Shown here piece by piece: positions 23,929-31,446 of a stretch of 39,106 nt of DNA (its first letter is position 1; each line of letters begins with the position of its first letter). The stretch comes from Nanobdellati archaeon. GTDB lineage: Archaea; Nanobdellota; Nanobdellia; UBA10117. The notes beneath the pieces are model-generated. The model was not told the origin of the DNA. It worked only from the letters and a program-made list of their open reading frames with translations, and made no database searches. The stretch is taken from contig JACQKZ010000018.1 in the NCBI GenBank assembly GCA_016204275.1, positions 1 to 39,106 on the forward strand, given 5' to 3'. The position numbers and the translations under genes were made by a program.

Positions 23929-24579
23929 ATGACAGTAGCCTTATTTGATTTGGACCACACACTAGCAGAATTTACGCAGCCAAATTTTTTCGAGGACATA
24001 ATAATAGAAATTCTGCGAACATCATTTAGCAGAGAAATTGATGTTGTCACTGCCCATAAAATTGTAAAAGCAGACACAGCCTACTTAGACAAAGAAGGAA
24101 TACGATCTGCTTTCTGGCTGGAGTTTGACAAAAAATCTGTTGAGAAACGCTTGCCAGGCCTGCTGAACGGATCTGTCCGGGCCATGCCAGGGGCACATGC
24201 GCTTCTAACCGAGCTCGAGGCGCGCGAATATTATCTTGGTGTTGTTACAAATACTATAGCTGAGTCTGCAAAAATAACATTGGATTATTTATCGCTCGCC
24301 AGATATTTCAGCGCTGTTTCGGCAAACGATGGCAAATTAGTTAAACCAAATCCGGAGCCAGCCCTTCGTATTTTAAGGCCGCTGAAAAACATAGAATCTA
24401 TTTTATTTTTTGGCGATTCCGGTTACGATGTCGGGTGCGGCAAGAGGCTGCGTGAGCTTGACTATGCCATCAAAATAATTTATCTGGAAAGAAACGGCGG
24501 CGGCAATAAGCACGGCGCAGATTTCTGTGTGGCCAGCCTTAAAGAAGGCCTAAATTTATTAGAAAAAGGTTTGATTTAA
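23929..24579 (+). CDS. HAD-family hydrolase (phosphatase)
   Basis: This 216-residue protein has the HAD motifs in order: DLDHT (motif I nucleophile Asp and acid Asp), VTNT (motif II), KPNPEPAL (motif III Lys) and FFGDSGYDVG (motif IV acids). A helical cap lies between motif I and motif II. It is probably a small-molecule phosphatase similar to phosphoglycolate phosphatases; substrate unknown. A TTTAAAAAC box about 22 bp before the ATG gives a leaderless start. It is convergent with S27ae and ends right beside it. Confidence 0.88.
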   Translation: MTVALFDLDHTLAEFTQPNFFEDIIIEILRTSFSREIDVVTAHKIVKADTAYLDKEGIRSAFWLEFDKKSVEKRLPGLLNGSVRAMPGAHALLTELEAREYYLGVVTNTIAESAKITLDYLSLARYFSAVSANDGKLVKPNPEPALRILRPLKNIESILFFGDSGYDVGCGKRLRELDYAIKIIYLERNGGGNKHGADFCVASLKEGLNLLEKGLI

Positions 24580-24771
24580 TTACTGCTTCTTGAACTCAGC
24601 ATACCCGCACTTTCCGCAGTGTGACCTGTCCTTATGTTCTGCCATGAATATAGCTGGCCCGCACTTAGGGCAGGTCTTTCCCAAACGCGTCAGACTCTCG
24701 CCACTGACCGTGTACTTCTTGTACTTCAGGACTGATTTTCCTTTCTTAACAGGTTTCTTAGCGTCTGCCAT
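24580..24771 (-). CDS. rps27ae: Ribosomal protein S27ae
   Basis: This 63-residue protein has a C-terminal zinc ribbon, [20 protein letters not shown], with two CxxC pairs, and a Lys-rich N-terminus, as in archaeal S27ae (the equivalent of the ribosomal part of eukaryotic ubiquitin-S27a). It is last in the RpoE-Spt4-S24e-S27ae run with a one-base gap to S24e. Confidence 0.95.
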   Translation of the reverse strand: MADAKKPVKKGKSVLKYKKYTVSGESLTRLGKTCPKCGPAIFMAEHKDRSHCGKCGYAEFKKQ

Positions 24772-24772
24772 C

Positions 24773-25081
24773 TTACTTCTTCGCCTTGCCTACTGGCTTT
24801 TTCTTCTGGCCAGTCTCTCTGCCAACAACATATTTCGGCTCTCGCTTCTGCATTTCTTCCTTTGACTTGTAAAGATTTGCAAAGAGTTTTGCATTTGTGC
24901 CGAGCGTTGCCGAGAATTTTTTAATTATTAGCAGTGATTCATCCGCCCCAAGTTGCGCGGCCAGCAATTTTTTCATATCCTTGCGTTTCGGCGTTATCTC
25001 ATTCGCAAAAGAAACAGATGCCTCGATCTCGATGCGATTCAGCAATTTGTTTTCGTGTTTACTCAAAATTTTAAGTTCCAT
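24773..25081 (-). CDS. rps24e: Ribosomal protein S24e
   Basis: This 102-residue protein shows the S24e pattern: [16 protein letters not shown], then [19 protein letters not shown] and a basic C-terminus ([18 protein letters not shown]). It is a small-subunit protein. It lies in the conserved archaeal operon of RNA polymerase E and Spt4 followed by S24e and S27ae. Confidence 0.95.
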   Translation of the reverse strand: MELKILSKHENKLLNRIEIEASVSFANEITPKRKDMKKLLAAQLGADESLLIIKKFSATLGTNAKLFANLYKSKEEMQKREPKYVVGRETGQKKKPVGKAKK

Positions 25082-25088
25082 TTTAAAA

Positions 25089-25271
25089 TTATAGTCTTAT
25101 TGCGTGCTCTCCCTTGTCAATTATTTTCATCTTCTTTGCCAGCTCAGATTTTTCTGGGTCCAGCACAATGATGCGGCCCTTCCAGCTTTCCGAGAGCTTT
25201 GCATCTGGGTGGAGCGGGCATTTGTCGCCCGTTACTAATTTCTTGCAGATTTTACAAGCTAGCTTTGCCAT
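25089..25271 (-). CDS. spt4: Transcription elongation factor Spt4, one zinc ligand changed
   Basis: This 60-residue protein matches archaeal Spt4 (RpoE''): a first CKIC knuckle, a second knuckle CPLH, then LSESWKGRIIVLDPEKSELAKK and KIIDKGEHAIRL. The usual second pair is CxxC; here the fourth ligand is His, which can still bind zinc. It pairs with Spt5 (9972-10445). Its start directly abuts the stop of rpoE. Confidence 0.93.
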   Translation of the reverse strand: MAKLACKICKKLVTGDKCPLHPDAKLSESWKGRIIVLDPEKSELAKKMKIIDKGEHAIRL

Positions 25272-25883
25272 TTATTTCTTCTCCTTTTTCTTTTCCGTTT
25301 TTTCTGCTTTTTCCTCTTTCTCAGCTTTCTTCGCGGCCTTTGCCTCGCCTTTTACAAGATCGTCAATCCATTCCTGCTTGCCAAGGTATGGCTGTCTCAT
25401 CGTGAGGCCGATTTTTGGGCCTTTTGGGTCGCGGAATGAAACTGCAATTACCCTTGCCCTGACTTTATCGCCGACCTTCAGGATTCTGTTGGACTGCTTG
25501 CCCTGCAAAGCCCCAGATTTGCTAAATGATACAAAATCATCCATTGCCTGTGAGACGTGAACCATGCCCTCAAACGGTCCGAAGTCGACGAACGCGCCGA
25601 ATTTTGCTATGTCTTTTATGTCGCCTTCCACGAGCTCATTGATTTCAGGCAGATAGTGGATCGCAGTAAATTTTGACCTGTAATATGCTGCGCCATCGCC
25701 CGGAATTATTACTCCCTCGCCGATTTCATCCACAGCAACTATTGCTATGACCATGCCGAGCTCAGGGTTTGGCTTGCCCTCATAGTCTGCCTTCAGCTGG
25801 AGCGATATGGCTTGCTTGAGCTCCTCGCCGAACAATTTTGGCTCAATTCTGGCAACGCCGTCTATTTGAGAACGGTAATACAT
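25272..25883 (-). CDS. rpoE: RNA polymerase subunit E (Rpb7)
   Basis: This 203-residue protein has the N-terminal Rpb7 tip domain (MYYRSQIDGVARIEPKLFGE) and a C-terminal S1 domain (KFGAFVDFGPFEGMVHVSQ, then VGDKVRARVIAVS). With subunit F (30438-30779) it forms the polymerase stalk that binds emerging RNA. The last 25 residues are a Lys/Glu-rich tail beyond the usual end. First gene of the operon. Confidence 0.95.
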   Translation of the reverse strand: MYYRSQIDGVARIEPKLFGEELKQAISLQLKADYEGKPNPELGMVIAIVAVDEIGEGVIIPGDGAAYYRSKFTAIHYLPEINELVEGDIKDIAKFGAFVDFGPFEGMVHVSQAMDDFVSFSKSGALQGKQSNRILKVGDKVRARVIAVSFRDPKGPKIGLTMRQPYLGKQEWIDDLVKGEAKAAKKAEKEEKAEKTEKKKEKK

Positions 25884-25923
25884 ATGAATAGGGCGGAATG
25901 TGATGATTTAAAAACCTTATGTT

Positions 25924-26077
25924 TATGAAAAACGCGCAAAACCCCGCGCTTCAGCGCGAGGGATAAAAGCGCGTTTTCCATTCCTTGAACCCGCCCTTCT
26001 GGGCGAAGCGCGTAACCAGAGAAAATTCCTTTGGAATTCGCATAGTGCGTGGAATAGCGCTGAGCAGAGGGTTCAAG
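25924..26077 (+). repeat. Structured palindromic element, copy B
   Basis: Read on the plus strand, 25925-25981 repeats the cruciform of copy A: outer arm ATGAAAAACGCGC with GCGCGTTTTCCAT, inner CCCGCGC-TTCA-GCGCGAGGG. An ATTCC spacer follows, then a second domain closed by a perfect 9-bp stem (25984-25992 with 26069-26077) that contains GCCC-TTCT-GGGC and an AATTCC/GGAATT hairpin. The second-domain sequence differs from copy A but the plan is the same. It fills the gap between the rpoE start and the pyrophosphatase end. Confidence 0.75.
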
Positions 26078-26089
26078 TTATGAAAAAAT

Positions 26090-26545
26090 CTATGCCTTTG
26101 CCTGCCTGAACTTCAGGGCGGCCAGCTTGACTGCCCGCTCGGCCTTTTTCACATCAGAAAAGCCCATTACCAAGGTGTGCGATATTTTGTAGTGCTCAAA
26201 AAAGTATTTCATGCTTCCAAGCTCTTTTTCCTTCAAGTCAGATATGTCTTTGAGCTTAGAATCGCGCGGGACACAAATTGCCTTGTAGTCCTCCTTTGCC
26301 TCATCAAGCATGCGCATCAGGCCGATTAGTTTGACTTTGCATCTCTGGCCGGCCTTGACAGCTGGCCCCAGCAGAATGACATCATAAGCATCTCCATCCC
26401 CTGAAATCGTGTTCGGGACAAAGCCATAGTTTACCGGAAATTTGTAGCCTGCCGGAAGCTTTTTGTCAAGCACAAGCTGGCCATCCCTTAACTCGCGCTT
26501 TTCGGTAGCTCCCTTTTTTGTTTCTATGCATACCTCAATTATCAT
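26090..26545 (-). CDS. ppa: Inorganic pyrophosphatase, family I
   Basis: This 151-residue protein matches soluble family I enzymes: KFPVNYGFVPNTISGDGDAYDV contains the metal-binding DxDxxD, followed by LIGLMRMLDEAKEDYKAICVP. It hydrolyses pyrophosphate in the cytoplasm and pulls biosynthetic reactions forward. It is shorter than the usual 165-180 residues because the N-terminal strand region is trimmed (starts MIIEVCIETKKG). No promoter box is clear; element B lies just behind its 3' end. Confidence 0.9.
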   Translation of the reverse strand: MIIEVCIETKKGATEKRELRDGQLVLDKKLPAGYKFPVNYGFVPNTISGDGDAYDVILLGPAVKAGQRCKVKLIGLMRMLDEAKEDYKAICVPRDSKLKDISDLKEKELGSMKYFFEHYKISHTLVMGFSDVKKAERAVKLAALKFRQAKA

Positions 26546-26612
26546 GTAATACTAAGGCAGTTTTTAATTAAAAACCTGTGTTTATACGCAGCAGTAGATT
26601 ACTTTTTAAGGT

Positions 26613-26990
26613 TTACCATTCCTCAATTAGCTTTCCCTGCCTTAAGTAATAAACAGACACACCTTTTTCCCGCAGTGAAAATTTCAGTTCGACATCGTTT
26701 GTAAGGACTGCCACATTGTTCTTCTGCGCCCAGTCCGCGATCGCCTCATCAGTCGGGCCGGCCAGCATTATCGGAGAAAACTTCTTGTTGCGCAGAATAT
26801 CCAAGGCAAGGTCGGCAATTTCGCGGTCTTTCTTTTTCAGGGAATTCGCTTTTAATTTCTTAAGCTCCTCCGAAACCAAATTTGGGACAAAGATTTTTAT
26901 CGAGCCAAATTTTTCTTTTATAGCTTCAACTATGTCGACCTTGTTCTTCGCGCCGTAGATTAAAATGTTAGTATCTATTACAATTTGCAT
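26613..26990 (-). CDS. PIN-domain protein (FCF1-like, COG1412 type)
   Basis: This 125-residue PIN nuclease domain starts MQIVIDTNILIYG, with the first catalytic Asp at D6. It has an acidic/basic helix VPNLVSEELKKL, the second acidic cluster DREIADLALDIL and VLTNDVELKFSLREKG with the last acid. Archaeal members of this group resemble the rRNA-processing factor Fcf1, so a role in rRNA or RNA decay is inferred. The ATG at 26990 is preferred over an upstream one because the PIN fold begins there and TTAAAT lies about 20 bp upstream. No antitoxin neighbours are seen. Confidence 0.82.
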   Translation of the reverse strand: MQIVIDTNILIYGAKNKVDIVEAIKEKFGSIKIFVPNLVSEELKKLKANSLKKKDREIADLALDILRNKKFSPIMLAGPTDEAIADWAQKNNVAVLTNDVELKFSLREKGVSVYYLRQGKLIEEW

Positions 26991-27031
26991 GTATAGAAAG
27001 CGATTTAAGGGCTTAAATGCTTTGTGCTTTA

Positions 27032-27097
27032 TGGCTAACACAAAATCGGCTCGCGTGAGGCAGGATTATGACATTTCCGTGGACAGCCATAACTAAG
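27032..27097 (+). pseudogene. N-terminal fragment resembling the downstream methyltransferase
   Basis: A 21-codon frame reads MANTKSARVRQDYDISVDSHN. It aligns with the start of the methyltransferase at 28581 (MVSKKERIKEDYNKSVDTYD): the R-x-[RK]-x-DY-x-x-SVD pattern agrees and then the frame ends. It has its own TTAAATGC box about 20 bp upstream. The best reading is the stump of a second methyltransferase copy cut by the endonuclease insertion or by deletion. The match is short, so this is tentative. Confidence 0.4.
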
Positions 27098-27155
27098 CGA
27101 GAAGGCCTATTTTCTTAACAGGCAGGTTTTTATTGTTGGGATTCTTGGGTTGGAT

Positions 27156-28514
27156 ATGGTAGATATGGAATTTGAGGACGGAAAGCATCATGGGAATAAA
27201 GGAAAGCGCCTTTCTGAAGAAACGAGAAGAAAGATAAGTGATACCCACAAGGGAATGCGCGCTTCTGAAGAAACCAGAAAAAAATTAAGTGAATCTCATA
27301 AAGGAAAAATAAGTGGGATGAAGGGAAAACATTATTCTGAAGAAATAAGAATAAGAATGAGCTTGGCGCAGAAAAAAAGATTTGCTAATCCTGAAGAGAG
27401 AAAAAGAGTTAGTGAAGTGTCTAAAAAGACCTGGGCCAATCCTGAATTAAGGAAAAAACTAAGTGATATTAGTAAGAAATTTTATTCGAATCCTGAAGCG
27501 AGAAGAATGTCAAGCAAAGCTCATAAAGGACAGCTCGCTTGGAACAAAGGAAAAACAGGAATTTATTCTGAAGAAACTAAACGAAAAATTGGTTTGGCAA
27601 GTAAAGGAAGAAAATTATCCGAAGAGCATAAAAGAAAAATAAGAGAAAATGCGCACATAAACCAAAGTTTTGGTATGAAAGGTAAACATCATTCTGAAGA
27701 AACAAGAAGAAAGTTAAGTCTATCCCATAAAGGACAGATTCCAACAAATTTAGAACAATTAAGGCGAATTAGTATGGGGCATAAAGTGAGTGAAGAAGTA
27801 AGAAGAAGAATAAGCCTTGCAAATAAAGGTAGAAAACATTCACAAGAATCAATAGAAAAAAATAGATTAGCTCATCTTGGGAAGCCTACTTGGAATAAAG
27901 GCAAGAAAATGCCCGAAATGTCCGGCGCAAAGCACCATATGTTTGGTAAAACCCATTCTAAAGAATCGCTTAGAAAAATGAGCGACTCTCATAAAAAGCA
28001 AATGGCTAACCCCGAATTTAGAAAGAAATTAAGTGAAATTCATAAGAAAAGATTGTCTAATCCTGAAGAAATGAAAAGACAAAGCGAAATTAGTACTGCA
28101 ACGCTTTTAAGATTATATGAATCTGGAACTTTCCCACGCCAAACAAATACAAAACCCGAACGGCAGATAAAAGAAGAATTACTAAAAAGAGGATTTGTTG
28201 AAGGTGAAGATTTTATCCACCAATACAAATTTAATAATAAATTTATGTGCGACTTTTGTTTCCCTCAGCAGAAACTTATTGTTGAGGTTTATGGCGATTT
28301 CTGGCACGCCAATCCGCAAAAATATCAAGACCGAACTAAGCTTCACGCACATCAACTAAAAGATATTGGGCGAGATAAAGCGAAAGAAGCATACATAACT
28401 ACGGTTGATAATCGTTCTTGGACTTACTTCGTTCTTTGGGAAAGTGATATTGAAAAAGATGTAGCTGGGTGCGTTGATAAAATCGAAGAAGTACTAAATA
28501 AGAAAAAGCTTTAA
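27156..28514 (+). CDS. NUMOD3-repeat protein with Vsr-like endonuclease domain (free-standing homing endonuclease type)
   Basis: This 452-residue protein has about 300 residues of repeated NUMOD3-type DNA-binding units with the core KGKRLSEETRRKISD or variants (SEETRKKLSESHKG, SEEIRIRMS, SQESIEKNRLAH). The C-terminal 120 residues form a PD-(D/E)XK/Vsr-like nuclease: KPERQIKEELLKRGF, MCDFCFPQQKLIVEVYGDFW and YFVLWESDIEKD. Codon and base use is clearly more AT-rich than the neighbours, which fits recent transfer. The ATG at 27156 is chosen over the TTG at 27150 because a TTTTTATT box lies about 27 bp upstream. No intron boundaries are visible. Confidence 0.85.
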   Translation: MVDMEFEDGKHHGNKGKRLSEETRRKISDTHKGMRASEETRKKLSESHKGKISGMKGKHYSEEIRIRMSLAQKKRFANPEERKRVSEVSKKTWANPELRKKLSDISKKFYSNPEARRMSSKAHKGQLAWNKGKTGIYSEETKRKIGLASKGRKLSEEHKRKIRENAHINQSFGMKGKHHSEETRRKLSLSHKGQIPTNLEQLRRISMGHKVSEEVRRRISLANKGRKHSQESIEKNRLAHLGKPTWNKGKKMPEMSGAKHHMFGKTHSKESLRKMSDSHKKQMANPEFRKKLSEIHKKRLSNPEEMKRQSEISTATLLRLYESGTFPRQTNTKPERQIKEELLKRGFVEGEDFIHQYKFNNKFMCDFCFPQQKLIVEVYGDFWHANPQKYQDRTKLHAHQLKDIGRDKAKEAYITTVDNRSWTYFVLWESDIEKDVAGCVDKIEEVLNKKKL

Positions 28515-28580
28515 AGGAGTTTAAGCCCGCCCCATATCTGCTTGCATACATTTTTAATTGCATAATCTAATTAAAATTTC

Positions 28581-29111
28581 ATGGTTAGTAAAAAAGAAAG
28601 AATAAAGGAAGATTATAATAAAAGTGTAGATACTTACGACTCCCGCTACCGCGAGATTCAGTTCGAGAAATTCCGGATTATGCTGTCTGGAATAGAATTG
28701 AAAGAGCCTGTGCTGGACTTGGGCTGCGGGACTGGACTGCTGCAGGAATTCTTGGGCAAGAGGGTAAAATTATTTGGCTGTGATTTCTCTGAGAAGATGT
28801 TAGAGAAAGCAAAATCGCGCGGCGAGATTGTTAAAATTGTAGATTTGAATAAGAAATTTCCTTACGAAAATGGTTTTTTTAATACAGTTTTATCTTTTAC
28901 GGTTTTGCAGAATGTTAAAGATGTAAATAATTTTCTGAAGTAATCAAAAAGGATTTTGAAAACAGATGGGATTTTTGTTTTAACAACTTTGAAAAAAGTG
29001 ACAGATGAAACTAAACTAGTAAAACTAATTGAAAGGTATTTTGCGATTCAGGAAATTACTGACTGTGAGGAAGATTTTGGATTTATGCTGAGAAATGAAA
29101 ATAATAATTAA
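28581..29111 (+). pseudogene. SAM-dependent methyltransferase interrupted by an in-frame stop
   Basis: The frame begins MVSKKERIKEDYNKSVDTYDS and has motif I PVLDLGCGTGLLQEFLG, an acidic motif (LFGCDFSEKMLEKA) and SFTVLQNVKDVNNFLK. Codon 121 is TAA (28941-28943). The same frame then continues as SKRILKTDGIFVLTTLKK to a second stop at 29111, which is the expected methyltransferase C-terminal half (family members read LKEVKRILKPGGIFVLTT or similar). A single GAA-to-TAA change would explain it. Upstream lies a possible N-terminal fragment of a paralogue (27032) and the endonuclease. Confidence 0.8.
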
Positions 29112-29158
29112 TATTGCGGTTTAGAAACCTTTTTAACTTTTATGCTTTTTGTTATTCT

Positions 29159-29584
29159 ATGATAAATGGACATCCATTGTATTACCTGACGCCGCCATTT
29201 GATAGCCTCGCGCCAAGCCAGCAAGCGGATAAATATCTTGCAGAAGTAAAAGAAGCCCGCGATGCATATTCTACTACTAGCTTTGTACATGGAACAGCGA
29301 TTGGCATGGATTTGGGCAAAGCGGAATTATTATTTGCTAAAAGAGATGCTACTGACAGCACAGCCGCATCTGTTGATGTTTTAATTCGAAGCAAAGGTGA
29401 GCCATCTGCTCGCGTCGCAACAATATCTTTTTTTTCAAATCGACTATCAAAACAGCCCTTGCCGCGCGTAGTTATCAACGCCGATAAAAAAACTCGCGGT
29501 TTAGATGCCTTGCTCGCAGCAATGGGTACGCGCGAACGCAGCGTTATAAGAAGCGATTTAATTAACAGAGCTGAAACTGTTTAG
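29159..29584 (+). CDS. Uncharacterised 141-residue protein
   Basis: No family is recognised. The ATG at 29159 (MINGHPLYYLTPPFDSLAPS) is preferred because a TTTTTAACTTTTATG stretch lies about 25 bp upstream and the longer N-terminus has no support. The protein has a charged helix (ADKYLAEVKEARDAY), a beta-rich central part with LLFAKRDATDSTAA and a C-terminal basic helix region. No membrane segment. Its stop lies 3 bases before the duplicated DUF655 3' end. Confidence 0.6.
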   Translation: MINGHPLYYLTPPFDSLAPSQQADKYLAEVKEARDAYSTTSFVHGTAIGMDLGKAELLFAKRDATDSTAASVDVLIRSKGEPSARVATISFFSNRLSKQPLPRVVINADKKTRGLDALLAAMGTRERSVIRSDLINRAETV

Positions 29585-29586
29585 CT

Positions 29587-29798
29587 AACTATCCTACTCT
29601 TACAAAAAGCCTGTACCTATCTTTGCCATCAATCTCCAATCCCAACCCTCTTGGACGCTCGCAAGGCTCGCTAAGAGCGTTGGAGCGGAGAACCCTGCCT
29701 CCGACAAACCCAAGCCGTCGGCAGAACAAAGTACAATTAAAACAAATAAACTATCCTACTCTTACAAAAAGCCTGTACCTATCTTTGCCATCAATCTC
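29587..29798. repeat. 50-bp direct repeat of the DUF655 3' end with 112-bp insert
   Basis: Positions 29587-29636 and 29749-29798 are identical over 50 bases. The right copy is the genuine 3' end of the DUF655 gene; the left copy is a detached duplicate that includes the stop codon. The 112-base insert between them (29637-29748) is more GC-rich in its first two thirds and contains an ACGCTC/GAGCGT stem inside a CCAA/TTGG pair and a CCGACAAACCCAAGCCGTCGG hairpin-like stretch. Confidence 0.8.
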
Positions 29799-30326
29799 AT
29801 CCATTATCCTGTTTATAATCATCTTCTTGATGTCCGCAATGGCTGGCACGCGCTTCTTTACATCCTCAAAATTTTTGAAAGGCTCTTTCTCTCTTTCCCG
29901 CAGCAGTTCCTCTGCGTGTTTCTTGCCAATGCCCGGCAAAAGCTCAAGCTGGTGTGCCCGCAGCGAGAGCGGCCCAGATTTGTTTATGAAATCTATGAAT
30001 TTGGCCTCGCTTTCAGAAACAATCTGGTCAACTATGGTCGACATTGTTGATTTTGATGTCTGAGTCAGCTTATTCGGAAAAAGCGCGGCGCGGATATATG
30101 AGATTTTGTCCCGCTTGCCTTCGCCAATGTAAACCTTGTCAAACGGCCTCAGCTCTACGCCTTCCTGCGGCACAAGTTCCAAAAGTGTAAAAAATCCCTC
30201 TCCTAATGCCTGTACTATTGGCTCTTTGCGATGGAGCGGCCTAGGATCGTCTGCGTACCCGTGCTTAAGGTAATCAAGCACGATTGCATTCTCCTCTCTT
30301 GTCCGCTGTCTATGTGGTTGTTCCAT
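29751..30326 (-). CDS. DUF655 predicted RNA-binding protein
   Basis: This 191-residue protein matches archaeal DUF655 (COG1491): N-terminal AIVLDYLKHGYADDPRP, then GEGFFTLLELVPQEGVELRPFDKVYIG with an OB-like strand region, and a C-terminal helix-hairpin-helix (LELLPGIGKKHAEELL). In many archaea the gene follows L21e and RpoF, as it does here, and precedes the rRNA methylase KsgA; ksgA is not present in this window. Role in RNA metabolism inferred. Confidence 0.9.
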   Translation of the reverse strand: MEQPHRQRTREENAIVLDYLKHGYADDPRPLHRKEPIVQALGEGFFTLLELVPQEGVELRPFDKVYIGEGKRDKISYIRAALFPNKLTQTSKSTMSTIVDQIVSESEAKFIDFINKSGPLSLRAHQLELLPGIGKKHAEELLREREKEPFKNFEDVKKRVPAIADIKKMIINRIMDEIDGKDRYRLFVRVG

Positions 30327-30437
30327 GTTTCTTTTATTTTATTAGCTACCATCGCTTTTGCTTGGTTTATTTGTATAGTTAAGAATATAAAACTTTCTGC
30401 CCGAGCCATACATATATATTTATATAAAATTATATAT

Positions 30438-30779
30438 CTACTTCTTAAACGTCTTGCAAATCTCGGCAATCTTCTGGAACTGCTCTGGGCTTAGATTAGT
30501 CTTGGAGCCGGCAAACACTGACTTCAGCTCGGCCAAGTCCTGCGGAAGCAAATCTATAATCTGAACAATATGCTCGTTTGTCAGCGTTGCGATATCCAGC
30601 GCGCGGAGTTCCTCGCGCAGTTTTTCAGCATCGTCATCTTTCAGCCTTGAATTTGCCTTTGCATAATCGAGAACTTTATTCTGTATGTCTGCGCGCTCTT
30701 CTTTCTTTCCGATGGCCTGCAGCACCTTCGCAAGCGCTGGCAAGTGCAAGGGCTCCTTGTTAACTAGTTTTAGCTCCAT
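30438..30779 (-). CDS. rpoF: RNA polymerase subunit F (Rpb4)
   Basis: This 113-residue helical protein has the Rpb4 pattern: KLVNKEPLHLPALAKVLQAI, a central DDDAEKLREELRALD and the C-terminal HIVQIIDLLPQDLAELKSVF HRDC-like helices. It forms the stalk of RNA polymerase with subunit E (25272-25883). It follows L21e with a one-base gap and precedes DUF655 by 111 bases that hold AT-rich repeats. Confidence 0.93.
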   Translation of the reverse strand: MELKLVNKEPLHLPALAKVLQAIGKKEERADIQNKVLDYAKANSRLKDDDAEKLREELRALDIATLTNEHIVQIIDLLPQDLAELKSVFAGSKTNLSPEQFQKIAEICKTFKK

Positions 30780-30780
30780 G

Positions 30781-31071
30781 TTATAATTTCCTTAAGTGGA
30801 CTGCATTTGACAGGAATATTTTCCTGATGCCACCGTCCATGATCGCGACTCTGTAAACCCGTCCCTGCATGCCAACCACTACACCTGCGCGCCCTTCATA
30901 CCGCGGGTGCGGCATTCCCTTGTGGACTGCAGATTCTATATCTATCATGACTCTATCGCCTTCCTTAAACTGCTGCATCAGCCTCGTAAGCGATATCTTG
31001 CCTCTGCTGCGCGGACTTCGTGATAGCGTCCTTCGTGTTCTTGCCCTGAATCCGCCGGCTCTCTGTACCAT
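30781..31071 (-). CDS. rpl21e: Ribosomal protein L21e
   Basis: This 96-residue protein matches archaeal L21e: the N-terminal Arg-rich GGFRARTRRTLSRSPRSRGK, then MQQFKEGDRVMIDIESAVHK and a beta-barrel end RAGVVVGMQGRVYRVAIM. Large-subunit protein. First gene of L21e-RpoF-DUF655. A TTAAATCC box about 20 bp before the ATG suggests a short or absent leader. Confidence 0.95.
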   Translation of the reverse strand: MVQRAGGFRARTRRTLSRSPRSRGKISLTRLMQQFKEGDRVMIDIESAVHKGMPHPRYEGRAGVVVGMQGRVYRVAIMDGGIRKIFLSNAVHLRKL

Positions 31072-31132
31072 TTTAATTTAAGGAAATTAACTGGATTTAA
31101 AAGCTTTTACTGCACACGATTTTTGGGTGTTT

Positions 31133-31327
31133 TTACTTCAGCAGTTTCTTTGCTTCCTTTTCTAGCTTTTCACGGGCCTGCGAAAGTATGCTGGACTGGC
31201 CGGCCATGTATGCGCGCAAGGCCTCACGGCAAAGCTCTTGAATGTTCTTGTAGCCCATGTCCTTCGCAACCTTCGAAGCGTTCTTGTGCAGTTCTTCTGG
31301 CAAACTTAACAAAATGTTTTTACTCAT
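31133..31327 (-). CDS. Ribbon-helix-helix regulator
   Basis: This 64-residue protein has the ribbon-helix-helix order: strand NILLSLPEEL, helix HKNASKVAKDMG and helix IQELCREALRAYM, followed by a charged helix to the end. The ATG at 31327 is chosen because GGTGAT, complementary to the 16S 3' end, lies 4 bases upstream; a GTG at 31336 is less likely. Three evenly spaced TATAAA boxes lie just upstream (31344-31372). No toxin gene is adjacent, so this may be a free regulator rather than an antitoxin. Confidence 0.75.
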   Translation of the reverse strand: MSKNILLSLPEELHKNASKVAKDMGYKNIQELCREALRAYMAGQSSILSQAREKLEKEAKKLLK

Positions 31328-31343
31328 ATTTATCACCGGAGTG

Positions 31344-31372
31344 TATAAATGTATATAAAAAGATATATAAAA
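31344..31372 (-). promoter_or_regulatory. Three phased TATAAA-like boxes upstream of the RHH gene
   Basis: TATAAAT, TATAAAA and TATAAAA start at 31344, 31354 and 31366, about one helical turn apart. The middle box, read on the minus strand, lies at the correct distance for a start near 31330. The phasing is typical of RHH operator half-sites, so binding by the adjacent regulator is a possibility; it is inferred only. Confidence 0.35.
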
Positions 31373-31446
31373 CTATCGGTCACAGATGATGGTTTGCTTA
31401 TTAAGGTTTCGAAAATCTTTTAAGGTTTTACTTCTTGAGTAATTTT

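Noticed and set aside
25272-26545. Possible antisense long frames in the rpoE-ppa region
   Set aside because: All are shadows of rpoE or ppa, or cross the palindromic element, with no start signal.
27150-28040. Repeated units in the NUMOD3 protein considered as a CRISPR array or satellite DNA
   Set aside because: The units vary at the DNA level and in spacing, keep one reading frame, and encode the NUMOD3 DNA-binding repeat. There are no identical repeats with unique spacers.
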